5,469 bases of DNA from the NCBI GenBank assembly GCA_945836785.1, contig CAMAMD010000093.1, positions 1-5,469 on the forward strand, given 5' to 3'. The stretch comes from an uncultured Clostridium sp. (GTDB taxonomy: Bacteria; Bacillota_A; Clostridia; Lachnospirales; Lachnospiraceae). Under the pieces are notes generated by a model, which worked only from the letters and a program-made list of their open reading frames with translations, was not told the DNA's origin and made no database searches. This document shows positions 1 through 5,469 of the stretch, piece by piece (position 1 is the stretch's first letter; every line of letters starts with the position of its first letter). Made by a program: the position numbers and the translations under genes.

Positions 1-4
1 AATT

Positions 5-11
5 AAGGAGG
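5..11 (+). promoter_or_regulatory. Ribosome binding site that fixes the TTG start of ftsZ
   Basis: AAGGAGG lies 8 nt before the TTG at 20-22. No ATG or GTG in the ftsZ frame follows at a suitable distance before the conserved N-terminal region, so this consensus Shine-Dalgarno supports initiation at the rare codon TTG. Confidence 0.85.
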
Positions 12-19
12 AGAAGACC

Positions 20-1240
20 TTGCTTGAAATAAAATCAAACGACGAAAAAACCCCTGCAAGAATCCTTGTGATTGGTGTAGGTGGTGCTGGTAACAATGCA
101 GTAAACAGAATGATTGACGAGAATGTTGAGGGTGTTGAGCTGATAGCAATCAACACGGACAAGCAGATTCTATCACAGAGCAGAGCAACAACGAAGATTC
201 AGATAGGTGAGAAGCTTACAAAGGGGCTTGGTGCAGGTGCAAAGCCTGAGATTGGTGCAAGTGCCGTTGAGGAGAACAGAGAAGAGATTACCGATATCAT
301 GAAGGATGCCAATATGGTATTTGTTACATGCGGTATGGGTGGCGGTACTGGTACCGGTGCTGCTCCGGTTGTGGCTGAGATTGCAAGAAATCTTGGAATC
401 CTTACAGTTGGTGTTGTCACAAAGCCATTCTCATTTGAGGGTAAGCCAAGAATGAATAATGCAGTAAATGGTATTGCAAAGCTGAAAGAAAATGTGGACA
501 CATTGATTGTTATTCCGAATGACAAGCTTCTCCAGATATGTGATAAGCGTACAAGCATTCCTGAGGCTTTGAAGAAGGCTGATGAGGTTCTTCAGCAGGG
601 TGTCCAGGGTGTAACAGATCTGATTAATAAGCCGGGTCTTATCAACCTCGACTTTGCAGATATCCAGACAGTTATGAGAGATAAGGGCGTTGCTCATATC
701 GGTATCGGTCGTGCCAGCGGTGATAATAAGGCTGTGGATGCAATCAAGTCCGCTATGGACAGCCCTCTGCTTGAGACAACTGTTGCAGGTGCATCAGATA
801 TTATCGTAAACTTCTCCGGCAATATTGGTATCGTTGAGGCATATGATGCGATTACATACCTGACAGAGGTTGCCGGTGACGGTGCAAACATTATTTTCGG
901 TACAGTTGATAATGATGTTATGGGTGAGGATGTATGCATTACCATTATTGCAACAGGTATTGAAGGAAACACTGCGACATCTACTACGACAGTAAATATT
1001 CCGACATCGGCTGCAAAACCGACCCCGTCGGTTACACCGCTTAAGACACCTACTTATTCGGGACAGCCAATAACAGGTGCTTCAGGTGCGGTAAAACCTT
1101 CATTCATGAATACAACAGCCAAGAAACCTGTTACATCTACAGGTATGGATTTGACGAGCCCGGTAAAACCGGCAACAGTAAAGCCACAGACAAATGCGGC
1201 AAGCGGAATCAAGATACCGGATTTCCTGAAGAGAGGTTAG
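20..1240 (+). CDS. ftsZ: Cell division protein FtsZ (tubulin-like GTPase)
   Basis: This is the bacterial tubulin homologue that binds GTP and polymerises at midcell into the Z ring, which recruits the divisome. The 406-aa length is normal for a Firmicute FtsZ. Visible landmarks are the N-terminal nucleotide-binding glycine loop [13 protein letters not shown] (19-31), the tubulin signature GGGTGTG (107-113), and the T7 synergy loop NLDFAD (209-214), whose acidic residues D211 and D214 complete the GTPase site of the neighbouring subunit. The globular core ends near residue 316. A Thr/Pro/Ala/Lys-rich disordered linker follows (about 317-396), then the conserved C-terminal peptide [10 protein letters not shown] (397-406), which binds partners such as FtsA, SepF and ZapA/EzrA-type proteins in other bacteria. 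The start is TTG, chosen because of the Shine-Dalgarno at 5-11. The gene ends in TAG and is followed by a terminator. Nothing is truncated or degenerate. Confidence 0.99.
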   Translation: MLEIKSNDEKTPARILVIGVGGAGNNAVNRMIDENVEGVELIAINTDKQILSQSRATTKIQIGEKLTKGLGAGAKPEIGASAVEENREEITDIMKDANMVFVTCGMGGGTGTGAAPVVAEIARNLGILTVGVVTKPFSFEGKPRMNNAVNGIAKLKENVDTLIVIPNDKLLQICDKRTSIPEALKKADEVLQQGVQGVTDLINKPGLINLDFADIQTVMRDKGVAHIGIGRASGDNKAVDAIKSAMDSPLLETTVAGASDIIVNFSGNIGIVEAYDAITYLTEVAGDGANIIFGTVDNDVMGEDVCITIIATGIEGNTATSTTTVNIPTSAAKPTPSVTPLKTPTYSGQPITGASGAVKPSFMNTTAKKPVTSTGMDLTSPVKPATVKPQTNAASGIKIPDFLKRG

Positions 1241-1257
1241 TATATAGAATAATCAGA

Positions 1258-1300
1258 AAAGGGACTGCTATGCATGATAGCATGGCAGCCCTTTCCTTAT
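1258..1300 (+). terminator. Intrinsic terminator after ftsZ
   Basis: AAAGGG (1258-1263) pairs with CCCTTT (1289-1294). After a one-base bulge (A1264), CTGCTATGC (1265-1273) pairs with GCATGGCAG (1280-1288) with one G-T wobble, leaving a 6-nt loop. The hairpin begins 17 nt after the ftsZ stop and is followed by a T-rich but interrupted tail (TTTCCTTAT). The arm-side A/T run also makes it partly usable on the other strand. It should separate ftsZ from the transporter gene. Confidence 0.8.
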
Positions 1301-1305
1301 ATAAT
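1300..1305 (+). promoter_or_regulatory. Candidate -10 box for the FHA-ABC gene
   Basis: A perfect TATAAT lies about 80 nt before the transporter start and directly after the ftsZ terminator stem. A -35 box at 17-bp spacing would fall at 1277-1282 (ATAGCA), which is a poor match and lies in the terminator hairpin. The placement is sensible for a separate transcription unit, but the call rests on the -10 hexamer alone in AT-rich DNA. Confidence 0.35.
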
Positions 1306-1375
1306 GATAAAAATGAACATATTCGAGTTTTATGTTATGTTTGACAGACATGATTCGGATATCGTTCAGGGAGTT

Positions 1376-1382
1376 GGAGGAG
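1376..1382 (+). promoter_or_regulatory. Ribosome binding site that decides the FHA-ABC start
   Basis: GGAGGAG lies just before the ATG at 1386 (5 nt between GGAGG and ATG). The earlier in-frame ATG at 1332 has only an AT-rich stretch upstream and no Shine-Dalgarno, so this site favours the shorter protein. Confidence 0.8.
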
Positions 1383-1385
1383 AAG

Positions 1386-3977
1386 ATGGAAAATAATATG
1401 GGAGAAAGCACCGTTTATTTTGATCCGTCCATGTTGGAGCAATTGCAGAATAAGGGTGCAAAAAAAAGTACGCTTGTTATAGTGGATAACAGCGGTATTC
1501 ATGAACTGGATATATCTACATATTCAGAGGCCGTATATACTTTTGGGCGTGCGAAGGATAACAGTATCGTGATAGATTCGGAGATTGTATCCGGCCATCA
1601 CGGTGAGATATGTATCAATCAGGGACTGTTTTATATTAAGGATAATAATAGTTCCAACGGTACCTATGTGGCATACGGCCAGCAGTTTTCCCAGATTCAG
1701 TCGGGGCAGTACTATGGCGGGGACGGTAATGATATGATCATCCGTCTGGGAACAACCAGATCCATGGCAGGCTGTGAGCCTGTGCTTATGTTGTATGACA
1801 GCCATTCCACAAACGGAAAATGGAAATCGTTCCAGCTACATGATGGTGATAATAGTATCGGTCGTGCCGCAAACTGCGATATTAAATTAAAGAACGTGGC
1901 TGTATCCCGTCTGCATGCCGGAGTCAGGTGCATGAATGGGGAAGCCTATGTATTTGATAATAAATCTGCAAATGGTGTTTTTGTGAACGGTATTCGCATA
2001 GACAGACCATACAGATTAACAAATAAGGATATATTTACAATATTAAATACAACATTTATCTATAACGGAAACCAGTTGTTTTACAAGGTGAATCCGGAAG
2101 GTATTGCGTTGGATGTCAGAAGGCTGAACAAAGTAGTTGACGCCAAAAACGGCAAAAAGACTATTTTGGATCAGGTGGACTGCAGTATCGGGGCAAATGA
2201 GTTTGTTGCAATCATAGGTGGTTCCGGAGCCGGTAAAACTACGTTGATGACTGCAATGAGCGGTTTTGATACGGATGTGACAGGTGATGTATATTGTAAT
2301 GGTATCAATTTGCGGGAAAATTTCCAGACACTGAAAAATATCATAGGATTTGTTCCACAGCAGGATATTATATATGAAAATATCACTTTGAAGAAAATGC
2401 TTTATTATACTGCTAAGCTTAAAATGCCGGAGGATACGACAAAGGAAGAAATTGATGCCCGTATTCATGATGTGCTTGAGATGGTAGAGCTTTTGGAACA
2501 TCAGGACACATATATCAGGAGGTTGTCGGGAGGACAGAAAAAGCGTGCCAGTATAGCGGTAGAGCTTTTGGCTAACCCGGGATTATTCTTCCTGGATGAG
2601 CCGACATCAGGTCTTGACCCGGGAACCGAACAGCATCTGATGCATACGTTAAGCCGTTTGTCAAAGGAGCAGGAGAAAACCATTATCATGGTTACCCATA
2701 CGACGAATAACCTGCATCTTTGTGATAAAGTCATTATAATGGGATATGGCGGAAAACTGTGTTATTGCGGTAAACCGGAGGGTATAAAGGATTTCTTCCA
2801 GACCGACGATATTGTACAGGTTTACGATATGATTACGGCAGATACCAAATCATGGGAGGCTCGCTTCAAGGCATCCGGTATCAATAAGCAGAACGCAGAA
2901 AGCGGAACGAATACCGGAAAAGAAATTAAACCAAAACATGTCAGCAATATAAATCAGTTATCTGTTTTGATTAGAAGATATCTGACTTTGATAAAGAATG
3001 ATATGGAACGACTGGCTATGATTTTTATTCAGCCGATTTTGATTGGACTCCTCCTGGCACTTGTGGCAGAGAAAGGCATCTATGACAAGATGTTTGAGAC
3101 GCGTTCTATCTTGTTCGCATTGATGAGTGCCGGTATCTGGATGGGATTATTTAATACGATTCAGGAAATATACAAAGAGCGAGTCATACTAAAACGAGAA
3201 TATATGGCGAACCTGAAGCTGCCACTTTACATGTTGTCTAAATACGTCGTGCAGGCCATGGTAGCAATTGTCCAGTCGGTTATCATGGTGGCGGTATTTG
3301 TAGCTGTGAAAGGTGCACCGAAGTGTGATGGTGTAATATTCGGAAATGCTGTCTTTGAGATGATGGTAACGATATTTGTGACCATTTATGTATCAGCAGG
3401 ATTTGGTTTGCTGATATCCGCGTGCTCGAAAAATGGTGACAGAGCGATGTCAATCGCACCATTTGTATTGATCATACAGTTGTTGTTCTCAGGAATCCTG
3501 TTCAGCTTAAATGGGGCAACGGAGAAGATATCTTATCTCACGTTCAGCCGTTGGTCAATGGAGGCACTTGGAAGTACCAACAGCTTAAATGACCTTGAGC
3601 CTGTAGGTGAGGAGGATGCAAGGAAAGCTGAGGAAGAGGCACAAGAGAAGCAGGATGAACTTATTGCCGATTGCAATGAAATGATTGCCTCAATGCAGGA
3701 TGCTTATGACGAGACAATCAATGAGCTGCAGGATACGATAGAATATTATTCTGTATATGCAAATGATCCGCAAAGCTTTGATGAGTATGTATCGGAGCCG
3801 GTTGAGGTTGAAGTCGAGGAAGAAGAGGAAACCGAAGAAGAGGAAGAGGAAGATGCTATGTTTGTCCGTGAAAAAGGACATGTAGCAAAATGCTGGGGAC
3901 TTTTATTCGGTGTGACTTTCCTGTTTGCAGGAGTCAGCATCGCTGTCCTGACAAAACTCAAGGATGAACAAAGATAA
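1386..3977 (+). CDS. FHA-FHA-ABC transporter fusion, ABCG-like half exporter
   Basis: From the ATG at 1386 the protein has 863 aa. Two forkhead-associated domains come first, each with the phosphothreonine-binding pattern: FHA1 with GR (54-55), SGHH (69-72) and NSSNGTYV (88-95); FHA2 with IGRAANC (from 158), SRLHA (174-178) and NKSANGVFVNG (192-202). An ABC ATPase follows with Walker A GGSGAGKTT (278-286), Q-loop QQ (325-326), signature LSGGQKKR (380-387), Walker B LFFLDEP (400-406), SGLD (408-411) and switch His438, all intact. Six hydrophobic segments lie near 543-560, 574-591, 621-641, 657-678, 688-708 and 837-857, the order of the ABCG/ABC-2 exporter type. A half transporter of this kind would need to dimerise. 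The overall plan resembles mycobacterial Rv1747, where FHA domains link export to Ser/Thr kinase signalling; such control is inferred here, and the substrate is unknown. Odd: about 128 aa with a coiled coil and an acidic run separate TM5 from TM6. No kinase or phosphatase gene is in view. Confidence 0.93.
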   Translation: MENNMGESTVYFDPSMLEQLQNKGAKKSTLVIVDNSGIHELDISTYSEAVYTFGRAKDNSIVIDSEIVSGHHGEICINQGLFYIKDNNSSNGTYVAYGQQFSQIQSGQYYGGDGNDMIIRLGTTRSMAGCEPVLMLYDSHSTNGKWKSFQLHDGDNSIGRAANCDIKLKNVAVSRLHAGVRCMNGEAYVFDNKSANGVFVNGIRIDRPYRLTNKDIFTILNTTFIYNGNQLFYKVNPEGIALDVRRLNKVVDAKNGKKTILDQVDCSIGANEFVAIIGGSGAGKTTLMTAMSGFDTDVTGDVYCNGINLRENFQTLKNIIGFVPQQDIIYENITLKKMLYYTAKLKMPEDTTKEEIDARIHDVLEMVELLEHQDTYIRRLSGGQKKRASIAVELLANPGLFFLDEPTSGLDPGTEQHLMHTLSRLSKEQEKTIIMVTHTTNNLHLCDKVIIMGYGGKLCYCGKPEGIKDFFQTDDIVQVYDMITADTKSWEARFKASGINKQNAESGTNTGKEIKPKHVSNINQLSVLIRRYLTLIKNDMERLAMIFIQPILIGLLLALVAEKGIYDKMFETRSILFALMSAGIWMGLFNTIQEIYKERVILKREYMANLKLPLYMLSKYVVQAMVAIVQSVIMVAVFVAVKGAPKCDGVIFGNAVFEMMVTIFVTIYVSAGFGLLISACSKNGDRAMSIAPFVLIIQLLFSGILFSLNGATEKISYLTFSRWSMEALGSTNSLNDLEPVGEEDARKAEEEAQEKQDELIADCNEMIASMQDAYDETINELQDTIEYYSVYANDPQSFDEYVSEPVEVEVEEEEETEEEEEEDAMFVREKGHVAKCWGLLFGVTFLFAGVSIAVLTKLKDEQR

Positions 3978-4000
3978 TTAAATCCGTGAATAATACATAT

Positions 4001-4043
4001 AAACCGCCTACGTCATGGTATTTGTGATGTGGGCGGTTTTTTT
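4001..4043 (+). terminator. Intrinsic terminator of the FHA-ABC gene (left end of palindrome)
   Basis: AAACCGCCTACGTCA (4001-4015) pairs with TGATGTGGGCGGTTT (4025-4039) over 15 positions, including two G-U wobbles in the + strand transcript, with a 9-nt loop. The stem runs into seven T (4037-4043). It begins 23 nt after the TAA at 3975-3977. On the opposite strand the wobbles become A-C mismatches, so the + strand is the favoured reading direction. Confidence 0.9.
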
Positions 4044-4167
4044 GATGTATATAATATTTTAAGCAAATATATTATCGGCAATGGGATGTTTTTGAAGACA
4101 ATCAGGATTCGATGAATAACTTTTGCTTTGTATTTTCGATAATGTGTGCCGCGGAAAGATGTTTGAG

Positions 4168-4402
4168 TGATACACTTTATATTGGCGGGATATGATACCG
4201 GATTTGCTTGCAATTTTACGGTCGCTAAGAATATCTGACATCCGGGATTTGCGATGTTTTATTATGTGCCGCTCCAAGAAACTCGCTATGCTCAAACAAC
4301 TTTCCGCGGCACATCACATCGTTCATCCCGGATGTCGATATTCTAAGCAACCTTATTGTCTGCGCAAATCCGGTATCATATCCCGCCAATATAAAGTGTA
4401 TT
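4168..4402. repeat. Inner palindromic element nested in the loop of the outer one
   Basis: This 235-bp segment is itself palindromic. Its 37-bp terminal inverted repeats (4171-4207 and 4364-4400, starting TACACTTTATATTGGCGGGA) are fully complementary, followed inward by 4228-4247/4326-4344 and by the H hairpin at the centre. It sits where the loop of the outer H motif would be, with short junctions TGA (4168-4170) and TT (4401-4402). I read it as a second member of the same hairpin family inserted in the first, though a template-switch origin or a functional folded RNA would look similar. Confidence 0.7.
4266..4312 (-). repeat. Intact 47-bp H hairpin motif at the palindrome centre
   Basis: Read on the - strand, this is a hairpin with the 7-bp stem GTGCCGC/GCGGCAC and a 33-nt apical region carrying GTTTGAGCATAGCGAGTTT. 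Its two halves are each complementary to a distant + strand segment: 4291-4312 to 4146-4167 (21 of 22) and 4266-4286 to 4403-4423 (21 of 21). These two long-range pairings cross each other, so on one strand they cannot both form without a pseudoknot-like topology. Confidence 0.8.
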
Positions 4403-4533
4403 GCGAGTTTCTTGGAGCGGCACATAATAAAATATCGAAAATACAAAGCAAATCAGTTATTCCGAATCCGTAAAGTTGCGAAAAAACATCCCATTGCCGA
4501 TAATACATTTGCTTAAAATAGTAAGAAGATAAC

Positions 4534-4573
4534 AAAACCGCCCACATCACAAATACCATGACGTAGGCGGTTT
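4534..4573 (-). terminator. Intrinsic terminator of the lytic transglycosylase gene (right end of palindrome)
   Basis: This is the inverted copy of the 39-bp terminator hairpin at 4001-4039. Read on the - strand it has the same 15-position stem, the same two G-U wobbles and a 9-nt loop, followed by only four T and then GTT. It starts about 30 nt past the TAA of the - strand gene. The tail is weaker than in the left copy. Confidence 0.8.
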
Positions 4574-4603
4574 ATATGTATTGTACACGGATTTTCGGTT
4601 ATT

Positions 4604-5469
4604 TTATAGATCTATGTTGCTTCGGTTGTAGGTGATGCTGCTTGCCAGTATACTGCGGATTTCACTTGTATCAGCCTGGTCAGAGTTATTTAGGAGATTA
4701 ATCATGTCGGATATCGTTCCGGTGTTTGTCGTATTTCCGGCAGATGTTAAGCTGTTTGTCGCACTTTGCGTTCCGAGCTTAAATAGGTCAGCCAGAGAAT
4801 CATCATCGGAATTGTTGCTGCTGTCTGTCTCTCCAATATTGGAAATGATATCCATCATGGTATCAAAGTAGGTCATGAGTAACTGGTATTCCTGATATGA
4901 CAGTGCGGTATCACGGTCTATGGAATTATATAGTGCGTTTAGATTACCTGTCTGGTTAAAATAGCTTGTGCCTGCTATGTTTGTTCCAGCTGTGACGGTT
5001 GTTCCGGATATATCTATACCTGATTGCAGGGTGGATAAAACCTTGGCTACATAGTTTTGTGTTTCCTGAAACGGAGGTATACCACCATACTTTGCCACAT
5101 TTCCTGAACCGGCGTTGTAAGCTGCAATCATAAGAGACAGGTTCCCGTCATACATGTCAGACAAAGTGGAGAGCAGTTTTGCACCTCCCATGATATTCTG
5201 GTAAGGATCATAGGCATCCTGAACACCCATTGCGGAAACTGTGGATGGCATAAGCTGCATGATGCCCATCGCACCTACAGAAGAGGTTGCATTTACCTGA
5301 AACCGTGATTCGTTGTAGGCAATCGCCTTGAGTAAATCATAGGACACATTATATTTTTCCGCCGCTTCCTTAAATATGTCATCTAAATTGTAGGTGACAG
5401 TCTGCTGATTGAGCTTGTCCGTTTCCACAGTCAGTAAATTGTCAAAATTGATGTTTGAAGCTGACTGTG
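4604..5469 (-). CDS. Lytic transglycosylase (SLT domain), 5' part cut off by the window edge
   Basis: The enzyme is predicted to cleave the MurNAc-GlcNAc bond of peptidoglycan with formation of 1,6-anhydro-MurNAc, outside the membrane. Counting from the GTG codon at 5428, the SLT (soluble lytic transglycosylase-like, lysozyme fold) domain spans about 15-135. It shows the catalytic glutamate in AIAYNESRF (E40), then GAMGIMQLMPST (52-63), the YDPYQNIMGGAKLL helix (73-86), the AAYNAGSGNV motif (102-111) and the PPFQETQNYVAKV end motif (118-130). The tail (about 135-274) is rich in Ser, Thr, Asn and Asp, has no recognised domain, and may be a spacer or interaction region. The frame stays open upstream of that GTG to the window edge (encoding QSASNINFDNLLT), and no Shine-Dalgarno precedes the GTG. 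The true start is therefore probably beyond 5469, and a signal peptide cannot be judged. It converges on the FHA-ABC gene and ends 10 nt from the palindrome. Confidence 0.92.
   Translation of the reverse strand, partial: QSASNINFDNLLTVETDKLNQQTVTYNLDDIFKEAAEKYNVSYDLLKAIAYNESRFQVNATSSVGAMGIMQLMPSTVSAMGVQDAYDPYQNIMGGAKLLSTLSDMYDGNLSLMIAAYNAGSGNVAKYGGIPPFQETQNYVAKVLSTLQSGIDISGTTVTAGTNIAGTSYFNQTGNLNALYNSIDRDTALSYQEYQLLMTYFDTMMDIISNIGETDSSNNSDDDSLADLFKLGTQSATNSLTSAGNTTNTGTISDMINLLNNSDQADTSEIRSILASSITYNRSNIDL

Larger units (their letters stand above)
4146..4423 (+). repeat. H motif in + orientation, split by an inner element
   Basis: The 22 nt at 4146-4167 (GTGCCGCGGAAAG...TTTGAG) and the 21 nt at 4403-4423 (GCGAGTTTCTTGGAGCGGCA plus C) together reproduce the intact H motif found inverted at 4266-4312. 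The left half has one mismatch and the right half none. In the intact copy the halves are joined by the tetranucleotide CATA; here 235 bp (4168-4402) stand in its place. The shared ends GTGCCGC/GCGGCAC form a 7-bp stem. The right-hand identity continues past the motif: 4403-4432 is complementary to 4257-4286 over 30 of 30 bases. Confidence 0.85.
3980..4594. repeat. 615-bp near-complete palindrome filling the convergent intergenic space
   Basis: The stretch between the two convergent genes holds no credible gene but folds on itself nearly end to end. Paired blocks, left to right arm: 3981-4040 with 4534-4593 (58 of 60 complementary); 4055-4093 with 4482-4520 (38 of 39); 4105-4121 with 4455-4469 (full apart from a 2-nt bulge); 4122-4141 with 4433-4452 (20 of 20); 4146-4152 with 4417-4423; 4171-4207 with 4364-4400 (37 of 37); 4228-4247 with 4326-4344 (one bulged base); 4252-4256 with 4317-4321; 4266-4272 with 4306-4312. 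Unpaired internal loops lie at 4041-4054/4521-4533, 4094-4104/4470-4481 and 4153-4170/4401-4416. The symmetry centre is near 4287. No clear target-site duplication flanks it. It may be a fold-back/MITE-like repeat or a long structured RNA; which of these cannot be settled from one copy. Confidence 0.93.

Noticed and set aside
199..972. Antisense open frames inside ftsZ (and similar ones within the transporter gene)
   Set aside because: They overlap strongly conserved coding sequence on the other strand, lack initiation signals and show no family motifs.
1341..1346. TTGACA as a -35 box before the FHA-ABC gene
   Set aside because: No reasonable -10 sequence occurs 16-18 bp downstream (about 1363-1369), and a promoter there would leave almost no leader before the ribosome binding site.
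1332..1385. In-frame ATG at 1332 as the start of the FHA-ABC protein (18 extra residues)
   Set aside because: No Shine-Dalgarno precedes it, and the region encodes an unconvincing N-terminus. The ATG at 1386 has GGAGGAG at proper spacing.
4050..4055. TATAAT within the left arm as a promoter for an RNA from the palindrome
   Set aside because: At 17-bp spacing the -35 position reads GATGTG inside the terminator stem, and the surroundings are simply AT-rich.
4013..4559. Several open frames of 66-93 codons on both strands within the palindrome
   Set aside because: They are mirror images created by the inverted repeats, share peptide strings only because the DNA is palindromic, lack ribosome binding sites and resemble no protein family I know.
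3980..4594. CRISPR array
   Set aside because: The repeats are inverted and paired about one centre, not direct repeats with regular spacers, and no cas genes are present.
3975..4606. Target-site duplication flanking the palindrome
   Set aside because: The bases just outside the arms (GATAATT on the left, TCGGTTATT on the right) do not form a convincing direct repeat.
5426..5428. GTG as the true start of the lytic transglycosylase
   Set aside because: The frame remains open to the window edge and no Shine-Dalgarno lies upstream. The gene is better treated as 5'-truncated.

Overview
The window looks like a chromosomal segment of a low-to-moderate-GC Firmicute, most likely a Lachnospiraceae-type gut Clostridium. 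This rests on the FtsZ sequence, the strong AGGAGG-type ribosome binding sites, the TTG start and the general codon use; it is an inference, not a species call.

Layout: (1) ftsZ, complete, + strand, 20-1240, started by TTG behind a consensus Shine-Dalgarno and closed by an intrinsic terminator at 1258-1294. (2) A complete + strand gene (1386-3977) for a fused FHA-FHA-ABC-membrane protein, an ABCG-like half exporter with two apparently intact phosphothreonine-binding modules, comparable in architecture to mycobacterial Rv1747. (3) A 615-bp gene-free stretch (3980-4594) that is almost entirely one large imperfect palindrome. (4) A convergent, 5'-truncated lytic transglycosylase gene on the - strand (4604 to the right window edge).

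The palindrome is the most unusual part. Its outer arms (3980-4040 / 4534-4594) each carry the same 39-bp terminator hairpin, oriented so that each serves the gene transcribed toward it. Deeper in, the arms form half-copies of a 47-bp hairpin motif, here called H. A full, inverted copy of H sits at the centre (4266-4312). The outer H is split in its apical loop by a second palindrome (4168-4402) that itself carries H at its apex. The element therefore reads as a hairpin nested in the loop of a related hairpin. It could be a nested insertion of a palindromic repeat family or a crossing (pseudoknot-type) nucleic-acid structure.

Functionally the three proteins all belong to the cell envelope or division: the cytokinetic ring GTPase, a phospho-signal-responsive exporter and a murein-cleaving enzyme. 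Only ftsZ and the transporter share a strand. The terminator between them and a candidate -10 box suggest they are separate transcription units.
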